From: Candidatus Bathyarchaeota archaeon
GTDB lineage: Archaea; Thermoproteota; Bathyarchaeia; TCS64
DNA length: 21,225 nucleotides
Assembly: GCA_002726865.1 (NCBI GenBank)
Contig: PBSW01000017.1
Span: forward strand, 1 to 21,225
Reading direction: 5' to 3'
How positions within the stretch are numbered: the first letter of the stretch is position 1; every line of letters starts with the position of its first letter. Positions 1 to 7,102 of this stretch are shown here, piece by piece. A program made the translations under genes and the position numbers. The notes under the pieces are model-generated. The model saw nothing but the letters and a program-made list of their open reading frames with translations. It was not told where the DNA came from and did not search any database.

Positions 1-70
1 TACAAATACTCTAGCTGATCTTGTAATATCATTTCTACCTCAACTAGGGTAGTCTGGAATAGATGGAAAA

Positions 71-146
71 TGCATAAAAAAACCTGTATTTTGCCATTTT
101 TATTGCCTTTTGCGAAGAAAGACTGGGTATGCAGAAAAAGTAGTTG
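71..146 (-). terminator. Oligo-T stretches downstream of the ECF gene
   Basis: Read on the minus strand just after the stop codon of the ECF S-component gene, there is a T5 run (about 135-139) and then a T7 run (75-82). Archaeal transcription often ends at oligo-T tracts, so this is the likely end of that transcript. No stable hairpin is visible. Nothing else between 1 and 153 is convincing, although an open + frame ending at a TAG (50-52) could be the last ~16 codons of a gene entering from the left. Confidence 0.35.
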
Positions 147-153
147 ACTGTTC

Positions 154-657
154 CTAGAGGTTAAGGCGATCTTTTACTTTGATTGAGACAGGGATACCAA
201 CCACGCCTGCTACAAGCATTTGAACCAGGTTGAATGGGAGCTCAACATAGGCCGGCCCGAAGCCCAACCTGAATGCCTGGAAGAAGAAATAACCAGCAAC
301 CATGACAAGGGACCCCCCGACCCACGCTATGATAGTTCTGTTAAGTGGCCTATCCGTGGAGTCTCCTGCGAGGCATCCAACGACGTAGCCCTCAACCCCC
401 TTTATAATCATAGTAGCAAAGACATAGTCATACCATCCGGCTAACTGATCTGCTAGGGCGGAACCAATTCCCCCTGCGATGGCCCCAACGAGAGGCCCAA
501 AGATGAGGGCCGTGCTCATGACGATAGCGTCCCCGAAGTTAAAATACCCCGAAGTTGCAGGTATGGGAAACATGAAAATCATAGTAGCAATGGTGGTGAG
601 GGCACCCATCACTGAAATAGCGGCTATCTCTTTCGTTGTTAACTTAGTTATACTCAT
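154..657 (-). CDS. ECF transporter S component (membrane substrate-binding subunit)
   Basis: A 167-residue, very hydrophobic protein with about five membrane segments. The order looks like ECF-family S components of the HmpT/riboflavin-type group (PF07155-like). A first helix near residues 10-30 is followed by the GYFNFGDAIVMSTALIFGP segment, the glycine/alanine-rich GAIAGGIGSALADQLAGW, and IIKGVEGYVVGCLAG. In this family the S component binds a vitamin or vitamin precursor and passes it to a shared energizing module (EcfT plus ATPases), which is not in this window. The substrate cannot be read from sequence; hydroxymethylpyrimidine or another thiamine-type compound is a guess. The gene is transcribed alone, divergent from the OB-fold gene. 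The ATG is preceded by a weak AGAGAG ribosome-binding site. Confidence 0.82.
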   Translation of the reverse strand: MSITKLTTKEIAAISVMGALTTIATMIFMFPIPATSGYFNFGDAIVMSTALIFGPLVGAIAGGIGSALADQLAGWYDYVFATMIIKGVEGYVVGCLAGDSTDRPLNRTIIAWVGGSLVMVAGYFFFQAFRLGFGPAYVELPFNLVQMLVAGVVGIPVSIKVKDRLNL

Positions 658-700
658 ATCGATCTCTCTTTACTTGTGTTATGTTAAAGACACAACTAAT

Positions 701-709
701 GTATTTAAC
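701..709 (-). promoter_or_regulatory. TATA box for the ECF S-component gene
   Basis: GTTAAATAC on the minus strand lies 44-52 nt upstream of the ATG at 657. This predicts a transcript start near 680 and a leader of about 20 nt. A second TATA-like string on the + strand (ACTATAATAT, about 722-731) faces the other way. Confidence 0.5.
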
Positions 710-845
710 AATTCTAGTATTAACTATAATATTCCGTAGTTTAGTCCTATAATTATGGGACAAAAAGAGGTTAAATGCGGTTCAGAGCTTAAAAACCGTT
801 AATCGCGCGTGAAGGTGAATGAATCTCATTTGTTACGCCCATCAA

Positions 846-854
846 CTTTTTTAT
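846..854 (+). promoter_or_regulatory. TATA-like box for the OB-fold/HD operon
   Basis: CTTTTTTAT is centred about 33 nt before the ATG at 883. This fits a nearly leaderless transcript, and no strong Shine-Dalgarno sequence precedes that ATG. Confidence 0.4.
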
Positions 855-882
855 TCCCTCCATCCTACGTGGCAATGATACT

Positions 883-1185
883 ATGGTGAAGGTAGTAGAT
901 CTCCGACCGGGCATGGAGCACATGGACATCAGAGTCACGCTGAAGGCTCTGAACGAGCCCAGGGAGGTCCTCACCAACTACGGAATTACCCATAATCTTG
1001 TAGACGGGGTGGTAATGGACGACTCTGGAAGCGTTGGTATAACATTCTGGAACGAGAAGATAGAGCTTCTCAAAGGAATAGATACAGGAAGTCGGGTAGA
1101 GCTCAGAGACTGCTTTGTAACGTCTTTCAAAGGGGATTTAAGCATCAACGTGGGCAGGGACTCTACACTAGAGAAGATTAAGTGA
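883..1185 (+). CDS. Single OB-fold protein, RPA/SOSS-B-like ssDNA-binding
   Basis: A 100-residue protein that forms one OB fold of the type found in archaeal RPA and single-stranded DNA-binding proteins. It opens with VKVVDLRPGMEHMDIRVTL, the usual first strand of such domains (…V.dL.pGm..v.v…). It continues with VVMDDSGSVGITFWNEKIELL, the segment that in this family reads 'DetG.i.ltLW.e', and GSRVELRDCFVTSFKGDLSINVG, the last strands. It lacks a zinc finger and a second OB domain, so it is a minimal version, comparable in size to eukaryotic SOSS-B or thermophile SSBs. The HD-domain gene begins 7 nt after its stop, so the two are surely co-transcribed. Binding of ssDNA is inferred from the fold; binding of RNA or use as an accessory subunit is also possible. 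Confidence 0.8.
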   Translation: MVKVVDLRPGMEHMDIRVTLKALNEPREVLTNYGITHNLVDGVVMDDSGSVGITFWNEKIELLKGIDTGSRVELRDCFVTSFKGDLSINVGRDSTLEKIK

Positions 1186-1192
1186 TGCCCTA

Positions 1193-1759
1193 ATGCGTGC
1201 GGTACTCAAAAAATTGGAGAGAATTGTAAGCGAACTCATCCCTTCCCATGGGACTCACGGCTTTGAGCACACAAATCGGGTCTATAAAACCTGTATTGCC
1301 CTCGGAAATACATTAAACGCAGATATGTCTGTTTTACTTCCTGCTGTCCTGCTCCATGATATTGTAAGGGTCGGGGAGAACCACGCATGTGCTAGCTCCA
1401 ATATGGCAAGGGATATACTTCGAGGACTAAATTATCCTGAAAAGGCAATAATGGCAATCTCCGAAATCATTAGATCCCACAGCTTCTCAGCTGGGAAGAT
1501 ACCTGAGTCGTTGGAGGCTAAGATCCTTTCAGACGCAGATAAGCTTGATGCGATAGGCGCTCTGGGAATTTACAGGGCCGCGATGTACAGTACAGAGAAC
1601 AGGAGGCTCCTAGAGGACTATATCGCCCATTTCAGTGAGAAACTTCTCAACCTCAAAGAAATGATGTATACAGATGAGGCGAGCCGTATAGCTGAGTCTA
1701 GGCATAGATTCCTGCTCGTATATCTAGATCAAATCGAGGATGAATTAATCCAAGGATGA
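1193..1759 (+). CDS. HD-domain metal-dependent phosphohydrolase
   Basis: A 188-residue soluble protein of the HD superfamily (YedJ/COG1418-like). The metal ligands are in the expected order: His26 (GFEHTNRV), His55-Asp56 (AVLLHDIVR), His64 (GENHA), His96 (IIRSHSF) and Asp114/Asp116 in ILSDADKLDAIGALGIYR. The last is the signature of this subfamily. Such enzymes hydrolyse phosphate esters of nucleotides or related small molecules; the substrate is not evident. It is the second gene of an operon with the OB-fold gene 7 nt upstream, so a nucleic-acid or nucleotide role is plausible but unproven. The gene converges on the Sm-like gene, with about 90 nt of T-rich sequence between them. Confidence 0.85.
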   Translation: MRAVLKKLERIVSELIPSHGTHGFEHTNRVYKTCIALGNTLNADMSVLLPAVLLHDIVRVGENHACASSNMARDILRGLNYPEKAIMAISEIIRSHSFSAGKIPESLEAKILSDADKLDAIGALGIYRAAMYSTENRRLLEDYIAHFSEKLLNLKEMMYTDEASRIAESRHRFLLVYLDQIEDELIQG

Positions 1760-1848
1760 AGTATATGAAAACGATAAGGCCTAACAAAGCTTTAGTTTCT
1801 TTGATTAAAAATTTATTCCTTAATTACGAGATTCAACTGAGCTGCCTC

Positions 1849-2106
1849 TTAGGAATGGGGCGGAGCTATAGGGTCTATGGAAATGTAGGAGACATTGTTT
1901 CCTCTGATGAAGACGTCTCCATGCCTTGCGACCAATCCGTTTTTGTCGTATTCTTTTGCGTCCTTGAGCATCATATTCATATACATATCTGCGTTGGTCA
2001 TCCTGCCCCAGTATTGCCCCCGGTTCTTGAGGGTGATAGTAACGTTATTTCCTACAGCTTTTATGAGGGTATTGAGCGGCTTCTTCCTTGATTGCATGTT
2101 TATCAC
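1849..2106 (-). CDS. Archaeal Sm-like (Lsm/SmAP) RNA-binding protein
   Basis: A short protein (82-85 residues) with both Sm motifs. Sm1 is GNNVTITLKNRGQYWGRMTN followed by ADMYMNMMLKDA, and Sm2 is DVFIRGNNVSYIS with the invariant RGN(N) loop. Archaeal SmAPs form heptameric rings that bind U-rich RNA. The longest frame starts at a GTG (2104-2106). That GTG is part of GTGAT, a good match to the 3' end of archaeal 16S rRNA, placed just upstream of an ATG at 2095-2097. The true start is therefore probably the ATG at 2097, with GTGAT as ribosome-binding site, giving 82 residues. The ribosomal L37e gene that often follows Sm genes in archaea is not here. Confidence 0.9.
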   Translation of the reverse strand: MINMQSRKKPLNTLIKAVGNNVTITLKNRGQYWGRMTNADMYMNMMLKDAKEYDKNGLVARHGDVFIRGNNVSYISIDPIAPPHS

Positions 2107-2138
2107 TTTTTGTGGGTATCTATTAGCCCATCAAATAT

Positions 2139-2147
2139 CTATAAAAG
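2139..2147 (-). promoter_or_regulatory. TATA box for the Sm-like gene
   Basis: CTTTTATAG on the minus strand is centred about 46 nt before the preferred ATG at 2097. It predicts a transcript start near 2118 and a leader that holds the GTGAT ribosome-binding site. Confidence 0.5.
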
Positions 2148-2180
2148 CGTTATGAAATAGCTACTTGCTCATAACATCGG

Positions 2181-2720
2181 TTATAGATCTATAATAGCTA
2201 CCCAGTCGTTCAAACCATGCGAATGCAGAATGACAAAAGATGAAAAGTCACTCATTTTTAGGAGCGTTCTAAACGATTTTTCCGTAAATACTTTCTTGAG
2301 ACTAGTAATGCCCGCTCTTTCCCGTCCCACCCTCTTCATCTCCAGGAGGGCTAACGACGGATTCGGGAGATTCTGGAGGAGGGTAACCGAATAAACCCGA
2401 TCAATAGAGGAATCCCTGAAGGGAAGGGCTTCTGCGTCCCCTAGAATCAAGTGGTTTGAGCCGTTACTTTTAAGCCGGGAGAGAGCCTTGAAAATTAGAG
2501 CTGTTGAAACGTCAAGACCTACGACCCCAGACTTAAATCGCTTAGCTAGGAGTCCCGTACCACAACCCACATCTAGGACTGTCCCATCTGGATCAGGAGG
2601 CAACTTATTGAGAAGTGCATCATATTTTGAACCCTGTTCTTTTGCATATCTTAGATCGTAGATTCTTCCGCCGAGGGTGTTATACAAGTCGGTGACCCCT
2701 CGTTTCTTTTCACCCTCCAT
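2181..2720 (-). CDS. Class I SAM-dependent methyltransferase (UbiE/Methyltransf_11 type)
   Basis: A 179-residue methyltransferase. SAM-binding motif I is VLDVGCGTGLLAKRF (about residues 48-62), motif II is VVGLDVST, and motif III with its surroundings is GDAEALPFRDSSIDRVYSV. This is the order typical of the Methyltransf_11 family. The acceptor is unknown. The frame stays open to a start at 2837, which would add 39 residues. I prefer the ATG at 2720 because a TATA-like ATTATATTA lies about 25 nt upstream (leaderless spacing), and because homology-like sequence begins there (LYNTLGGRIYDLRY). The protein is short for the family and its C-terminus is abbreviated, so a narrow substrate range or partial decay is possible. 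It lies at the left edge of an AT-rich accessory stretch. Confidence 0.75.
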   Translation of the reverse strand: MEGEKKRGVTDLYNTLGGRIYDLRYAKEQGSKYDALLNKLPPDPDGTVLDVGCGTGLLAKRFKSGVVGLDVSTALIFKALSRLKSNGSNHLILGDAEALPFRDSSIDRVYSVTLLQNLPNPSLALLEMKRVGRERAGITSLKKVFTEKSFRTLLKMSDFSSFVILHSHGLNDWVAIIDL

Positions 2721-2740
2721 CGTTGAACAGTAATAGGTGC

Positions 2741-2749
2741 TAATATAAT
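2741..2749 (-). promoter_or_regulatory. TATA box that supports the short methyltransferase start
   Basis: ATTATATTA on the minus strand is centred about 25 nt before the ATG at 2720. It sits inside the coding region of the longer alternative start at 2837 and therefore argues against that start. Confidence 0.45.
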
Positions 2750-2896
2750 CCTTTATCACGCACGTGGATGAAACCATCAATAATAGCTTGCTAGGGAGTC
2801 TAAGGAAGTTAAACAATCCTCTTTTTGATTTACCCATTTCCCTTGAGATCTAAATAATTGCTACTTTACGATGAAGTTAAAATAGATAGAATTTAC

Positions 2897-2941
2897 GTCC
2901 AAAATTTCGAAGGTATATATACTATAAGGCGTCGAAAACAT
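2897..2941 (+). repeat. Dispersed promoter-like repeat, copy A
   Basis: This 45-bp stretch matches the reverse complement of 7741-7789 at nearly all positions. Shared blocks are GTCCA.AAT, GAAGGTATAT, TATAAGGCGTC and a terminal A-run plus ACAT; copy B has four extra A's. The core looks like a TATA box. Just downstream in this copy is an ATG (2940) that opens a 43-codon frame. See the finding on the repeat pair. Confidence 0.6.
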
Positions 2942-3071
2942 GATAGAAGAGTTGATTTATACATGTTATTTTGAATCGAAACATAGGTTGATAATTACAA
3001 AAACAGATTTCTTATTGCTGATAAATAAAAATACGGCCCAGAGTAAGGGATATCTTTTATATCCATTGTAA
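2940..3071 (+). CDS. Small hypothetical ORF directly behind repeat A
   Basis: A 43-codon frame beginning MIEELIYTCYFESK and ending in GYLLYPL, not recognised. Its ATG overlaps the 3' end of promoter-like repeat A, about 25 nt after the TATATATACTATAA core, which is ideal for a leaderless archaeal mRNA. There is no other support. Copy B of the repeat has ATC at the matching position, so the start is not conserved between copies. Otherwise the 2838-3152 interval holds no gene. It does contain a perfect palindrome GGATATAAAAGATATCC (3048-3064, minus-strand reading) with a TATA-like centre. Confidence 0.28.
   Translation: MIEELIYTCYFESKHRLIITKTDFLLLINKNTAQSKGYLLYPL
3048..3064. repeat. Perfect dyad with a TATA-like centre
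   Basis: GGATAT-CTTTT-ATATCC on the + strand; the minus strand reads GGATATAAAAGATATCC. It could be an operator around a minus-strand TATA box, but no clear minus-strand gene follows within the expected distance. Confidence 0.3.
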
Positions 3072-3152
3072 AAATTACCGAAAAAACCTGAAATACTACG
3101 ATTTCAATAAAATAATGCATAGTCCTAATGCACTTGAAAACAATAATAGCCG

Positions 3153-3896
3153 TCAAGTTCCATTCAAGAGAATGTGTTCACCTTTTTTAGTGACTTGTAG
3201 CAAATATTTCTGCTTATTGGATATGCCTAAATATCTGAATATTTTTTCCATAATGCTTGACGGTCTAGCAATCTCAACTGTGAGGAGGCCGTTGAGGCTT
3301 CCCTGAGATATCAGCTTTATGATAGCCTCAGGTGATGGAGAGATAAGCTCTCGGAGATCATTGAGAGTGACCAAGTTTTTAGAGTTTGTTATAGTTCTCA
3401 GGAGGCAGAACATGAACCAATCAGTATGTGGAACTAGAAGTTCATCGTTAACGACGTCTGTTTCTTTTAAATTGGCTACGTTCAAGACGTTTTCGTCGCT
3501 ATTATAACTAGTCTTTTCCGAGTAAAGAATCATTATTTTTTTTGCTATGTCTTGTCCTTTCTCGGTAAGACGCCATAAATCGTAAGTGTATCTACCTTTG
3601 TAATTAATTGTTGTAGGTTTCCCTCGTTCGTATTCTTTAGTTATAAGTCCGGCTGTTTGGAGACTGCTTAGCCATGAATTAATCTCTTTTTTATGAAGGT
3701 TTAGATTGTTTCCTTGGAGTTTATTCTGTATATCCAGGGTTGTGAGATGTTCTACTTCAGTTGATTCAATAAACATAGCGTAAAGAAGCCTTGCATAGGC
3801 GTTTCGAAGTGGTTTCAAATCAATCTCAAATAGACTTTCTAATGCTTTCAAGTCAAGAGAAACTGTAAAGTTTTTTGAATTTACCTGTTCCATCAT
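3153..3896 (-). CDS. Two-domain winged-helix transcription regulator
   Basis: A 247-residue protein with two winged-helix-like modules. The first (about residues 28-120) has a helical start NAYARLLYAMFIES, then LTTLDIQNKLQGNNLNLHKKEINSWLSSLQ as helix-turn-helix, LITKEYERGK as wing, and DLWRLTEKGQDIAKK. The second (about 155-247) starts TDWFMFCLLRTI, continues LVTLNDLRELISPSPEAIIKLI and ends LLQVTKKGEHILL. This arrangement is common among lineage-specific archaeal regulators; the target is unknown. The gene is AT-rich and sits alone in the accessory stretch. A TATA box 30 nt upstream overlaps an inverted repeat, suggesting autoregulation. Confidence 0.7.
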   Translation of the reverse strand: MMEQVNSKNFTVSLDLKALESLFEIDLKPLRNAYARLLYAMFIESTEVEHLTTLDIQNKLQGNNLNLHKKEINSWLSSLQTAGLITKEYERGKPTTINYKGRYTYDLWRLTEKGQDIAKKIMILYSEKTSYNSDENVLNVANLKETDVVNDELLVPHTDWFMFCLLRTITNSKNLVTLNDLRELISPSPEAIIKLISQGSLNGLLTVEIARPSSIMEKIFRYLGISNKQKYLLQVTKKGEHILLNGT

Positions 3897-3900
3897 TGTT

Positions 3901-3927
3901 TAATATTCAGTAAAAAAAAGAATATTA
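3901..3927. promoter_or_regulatory. Inverted repeat overlapping the regulator's promoter (candidate operator)
   Basis: TAATATTC-N11-GAATATTA, perfect 8-bp arms, begins 5 nt upstream of the winged-helix start codon. It runs into its TATA box (CTTTAATATT on the minus strand, 3921-3930, about 30 nt from the ATG). Position and symmetry fit an autoregulatory operator for a dimeric winged-helix protein. Confidence 0.5.
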
Positions 3928-4097
3928 AAGTTTTCCCCCCTAAATGGTTCTAAATTTATATTATGATGTAAGATCAAATGTCCCACCTATGGATTAAATT
4001 CATATACAATTTAACATACCAAAAGTAGGGGTATTAGGTCAAACTTAGTCATTTAATCCCTTTCTATCTTAGCTATACGCAATGAGCTCTCTATTGT

Positions 4098-4667
4098 TTA
4101 ATGTTCAGCCTTTAGTGGATAAGTAGAAGGAGGACCTATGTAGAGTTGTTCTTTAGATACACGATTCAAAGAAAGACGGAGCTTCCGATATTTTTTATCA
4201 ATATCCTCTGTCACACCCTCTTTATAGTTGAGCAGCATATCCGAGTCTTGAAGGTTATCAAGGAACAGAACTTTGTTTTTCCTTAACCAGTATCTCGGTA
4301 TTTTCATGGAAGTAATCGGCAGCAGAGGAGAGTTATATGAAGATTGAGCGGGAGAAAGCACGCGTGATTTAGTTTCTATGAGGATGGCATTCATTGTAGT
4401 CCCAATAACCACGCCCCTCATCCTGTCTTTTATCGCTAATTTCTATTCATGGCCTCTTCTCAATTCCAAAAAACCTTCCATTTGCTTCCTGGAGTTGATC
4501 TAGTAAAGTGGAAAATCCCCATTCTTTGTTGGGTGCCCCTCTTTAGCTAACTTCGGATTTAACGCAGCAAAGTTATACTCGAGGAAACGCTTAAACTCAA
4601 ATAAATCATGATGCTACCACATAAAACCCGCCAATAAACTGCGCATAGGAAGAAGCGGGGGTAAGCT
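4098..4667 (-). pseudogene. Decayed gene, one frame broken by three TAG codons
   Basis: The longest uninterrupted part is 4098-4421 (107 codons, starting MRGVVIGTTMNAILIETK). The same frame continues upstream without TAA or TGA and is interrupted only by TAG at 4443-4445, 4500-4502 and 4614-4616. A fourth TAG (4668-4670) bounds the stretch, and the first TAA is at 4680-4682. The translation between the stops looks like real protein: AGFMW / HHDLFEFKRFLEYNFAALN…HPTKNGDFPLY / INSRKQMEGFLELRRGHE / KLAIKDRMRGVV. I do not recognise the family. The simplest reading is a pseudogene with CAG/TGG/TAY-to-TAG mutations. Amber recoding is possible but unlikely, because genes here (topoisomerase, ECF, 8130-8558) use TAG as their stop. 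Alternatively only the 107-codon part is expressed. Confidence 0.5.
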
Positions 4668-4842
4668 CTAGATGAGAGCTTAAAGGGTTTCTACAAGAAG
4701 GCTCCAGAGAGAACCCTCCCCTTTACAACTCCACTCATTTAAAACAGGACTTGGGATTCTGGATCCGATTAAATGATCGTAAAGGAATTTAGTTGATAGC
4801 CCCCTTTTTTAGTGGATGTAACCCCCACATAATATACTCAAA

Positions 4843-5958
4843 ATGAAAATCGATTCTTTTCTTGTTGAAAAATGGCTTAACAAATATGAGCACAATGTTG
4901 AAGTTAATATTTCGGAGACCTGTATGGAGCCATTTACAATTGGGGAATTTCTCCATCTTGTAGGTAGGGAGAACTTTTTTATCGAGATGTGGGATACCCA
5001 ACTCACCTACGGCCATATTCCAGGTTCTCAAGACCTAAGACAAGGAATCTCAAAGTTATACAGTAATCTTCAACCGGAAAACATTCTCTTAGAAGGAGGG
5101 GCTATAGGAGCTAATTTCTTAGCTTTATACAGCATTGTTGAACCCGGTGACAAAGTTATTTCCATTGTGCCTACATATCAACAGCTTTACAGTGTACCTC
5201 GGTCATTTGGCGCCGATGTCAAGTTACTAAGACTAAAAATGGATGAAAACTGGCTTCCTAATCTTAAAGAGCTTGAGAAGTTGGTTGATGATGAAACGAA
5301 GCTAATTATTATAAATAACCCGAACAATCCGACAGGGAGTCTCATCGAGAATAAGATGCTGAATGAGATATGTGAGATTGCAAATAATGTAGGAGCATAT
5401 CTCCTCAGTGATGAGTCTTATAGAGGGATTTACGTCAACCCTTCGAATAAAGTCTCATCTGTAGTTGAGCTATATGATAAAGGAATTTCAACTGGATCGT
5501 TCTCAAAACCATTTTCTCTAACGGGCTTAAGGTTAGGTTGGATTTCAGCTAAGGAAGAGATAATAAAATTATGTGAAACCCGTAGAGATTACACAACTAT
5601 AAGCACAGGATTGCTTGATGATGCCCTTGCTACTCTTGCAGTTGAAACTGTTGAAAAGATAGATAGGAGAAATAACGAGATAGTTCAACGAAATTATCAA
5701 ATCCTTTCAGAGTGGGTAAACAACGAACCATTAATTGACTGGATTCCGCCTAAGGGAGGCTCAATAGCATTTCTGCGATATGATATAGATATAGCCTCAG
5801 AGAAACTTTGTCTCAAACTAATAGAAGAGAAAAGTGTATTATTAGTTCCCGGAACCTGTTTTGAGACAGAAGGCTTTGTGAGAATAGGTTGGGGCGCAGA
5901 TACAAACATATTAATTGAGGGATTATTAAGATTCAAAACGTTTCTCAACAGTATTTAA
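4843..5958 (+). CDS. PLP-dependent class I/II aminotransferase, capreomycidine-synthase-like
   Basis: A full-length 371-residue fold-type I aminotransferase. The N-terminus (FLVEKWLNKYEHNVEVNISETCMEP) resembles the VioD/capreomycidine-synthase-like branch rather than AspC. PLP contacts are present: NNPNNPTG (Asn162), Asp190 and Tyr193 in LLSDESYR, Schiff-base Lys222 in STGSFSKPFSLTGLRLGWI, and Arg347 in GFVRIGWG for the substrate carboxylate. It should be a soluble transaminase or a cyclising PLP enzyme acting on an amino acid; the substrate is unknown. No partner biosynthesis genes flank it. A T-rich box CTTTTTTAG lies about 35 nt upstream, and ATAATATAC sits too close to serve as the TATA box. 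Its codon use is strongly AT-rich compared with the topoisomerase or redox genes, consistent with later acquisition. Confidence 0.85.
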   Translation: MKIDSFLVEKWLNKYEHNVEVNISETCMEPFTIGEFLHLVGRENFFIEMWDTQLTYGHIPGSQDLRQGISKLYSNLQPENILLEGGAIGANFLALYSIVEPGDKVISIVPTYQQLYSVPRSFGADVKLLRLKMDENWLPNLKELEKLVDDETKLIIINNPNNPTGSLIENKMLNEICEIANNVGAYLLSDESYRGIYVNPSNKVSSVVELYDKGISTGSFSKPFSLTGLRLGWISAKEEIIKLCETRRDYTTISTGLLDDALATLAVETVEKIDRRNNEIVQRNYQILSEWVNNEPLIDWIPPKGGSIAFLRYDIDIASEKLCLKLIEEKSVLLVPGTCFETEGFVRIGWGADTNILIEGLLRFKTFLNSI

Positions 5959-6046
5959 AGATTTTATTGTGCTCTAAAAATTTAACAATTCTATTGAACA
6001 TACAAAATATATCCTAGTAGATATCCATGTTTAATCAGGGTTTTTT

Positions 6047-6226
6047 CTAATACCCGAGCTCGATATCTGTTTCTATGGTAGACCATGTTTGCTGAGGCAT
6101 AGTCCATTCTAGTCCAAGTCACCAGATGTAAAAACCAGGGAATAGTTTAGCAGCCTGAATCAAATCATAAATCCCTCTACCTATAGACGTTGCAGCATTC
6201 ACCAGATCTTTCTGTTCACATGCGCT
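6047..6226 (-). pseudogene. Possible gene remnant with one in-frame TGA
   Basis: Within the 365-nt gap between the aminotransferase and nucS, the minus strand holds a 60-codon frame bounded by TAA and TAG. It is interrupted only by TGA at 6119-6121. The translation looks protein-like: NAATSIGRGIYDLIQAAKLF then PGFYIW / LGLEWTMPQQTW. I do not recognise it and there is no start codon. It is most likely the C-terminal scrap of a lost gene. The rest of 5959-6323 holds only the nucS promoter. Confidence 0.3.
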
Positions 6227-6280
6227 TTATTTTTTATTTAGACGGGAAGGGAAAAAGTTGTCTTCTCCCCAAGAAGAGTT

Positions 6281-6291
6281 TCTATAAATAT
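6281..6291 (+). promoter_or_regulatory. TATA box for nucS
   Basis: TCTATAAATAT is centred about 38 nt before the ATG at 6324. It predicts a short leader of roughly 12 nt; no clear Shine-Dalgarno sequence is seen. Confidence 0.5.
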
Positions 6292-6323
6292 AGCGAAGTC
6301 GATGTTCCATAAGAGATTCATCT

Positions 6324-7100
6324 ATGAAAAATGGCAGTAGAAACATGATCCTGAATTGTCCAACGGTTCAGGAGGCCTATCATGCTGTTTTGAACGGGAC
6401 CTCAAAGCATAGGAACGTGATCATAGTCGGGCACTGTTGGGTGGATTATCAGGGTAGGGCTAGTTCAACGCTAGAACCCGGGGAAAGGACCGTGATCTTA
6501 AAGCCCGACGGATCAGCTCTCGTCCACAGATCCACAAACTATGCCCCTATTAACTGGCAGCCTCCGGGATCACTTTTTAGGACAGCTATTAAGGATGGAA
6601 ATCTTTCTATTCGAGCCTTCCGAAGAAGGGAGAATGAGACCCTAAAAATAACAATTGACAAGTTCATTATGGTCGCTGTTCTGGACCTCAGGGACTCCGG
6701 GGAATTCTATCTCCATGCAAGCGAGAAAGACATGCAGGAGGCAATACTATTCCAACCCGATCTCTTGGAAAAAGGATTTCGACCTATAAAGGCGGAGAAG
6801 TCTGTGAACCCAGGATTCATAGACATCATGGGAGTAGACACAAATAATATTCTCACCATTGTGGAGATCAAAAGGACTCCTGCAACAAACGACGCGGTAC
6901 TCCAGCTCCAGAAATATCTGGCGGTTTTCACGAATGATCCGAGCCGGAAGGTACGTGGCATCCTCGTGGCACCCGTTCTCGCCAAAGGCGCGCAGGGACT
7001 ACTGGCTAAGCTGGGATTAGAGTTTAAGGCTCTGTCTCCAGAGGTTTGCGCTAAAGTGCTCAAACAGAAAAGAGCCAAACCCCTCACTGAATTCTTCTAA
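6324..7100 (+). CDS. nucS: NucS/EndoMS mismatch-specific endonuclease
   Basis: 258 residues, the normal length for archaeal NucS (EndoMS). This enzyme recognises mismatched bases in duplex DNA and cuts both strands, giving non-canonical mismatch repair in species without MutS/MutL. The N-terminal dimerisation/base-binding half includes NCPTVQEAYHAVL, LKPDGSALVHR and APINWQPPG. The C-terminal PD-(D/E)XK nuclease half has Glu139 (MQEAI), Asp167 (GFIDIMGVD), Glu181-x-Lys183 (TIVEIKR) and Gln194…Tyr198 (QLQKYL), all catalytic positions of the family. The protein ends in KPLTEFF, which resembles the C-terminal PCNA-binding (PIP) motif known for NucS. It sits alone with its own promoter and converges on a small minus-strand ORF, only 2 nt separating the stops. 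Confidence 0.93.
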   Translation: MKNGSRNMILNCPTVQEAYHAVLNGTSKHRNVIIVGHCWVDYQGRASSTLEPGERTVILKPDGSALVHRSTNYAPINWQPPGSLFRTAIKDGNLSIRAFRRRENETLKITIDKFIMVAVLDLRDSGEFYLHASEKDMQEAILFQPDLLEKGFRPIKAEKSVNPGFIDIMGVDTNNILTIVEIKRTPATNDAVLQLQKYLAVFTNDPSRKVRGILVAPVLAKGAQGLLAKLGLEFKALSPEVCAKVLKQKRAKPLTEFF

Positions 7101-7102
7101 CG

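Noticed and set aside
754..801. 15-codon leaderless frame MGQKEVKCGSELKNR behind an ACTATAATAT box
   Set aside because: Too short to support as a gene; the promoter spacing is good but could be chance in AT-rich DNA.
1756..2091. 111-codon + frame whose ATG overlaps the HD-gene stop (ATGA)
   Set aside because: It is mostly the antisense of the clearly real Sm-like gene and has an odd composition (HHIHIHICV); the overlap with the HD stop is probably chance.
2721..2837. 39-residue N-terminal extension of the methyltransferase (start at 2837)
   Set aside because: A good TATA box lies inside it at leaderless distance from the ATG at 2720, and the extension does not resemble the family.
4668..4842. 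Extension of the pseudogene frame into the aminotransferase promoter region
   Set aside because: Only three codons separate the TAG at 4668 from a TAA at 4680, and protein-like character is lost there.
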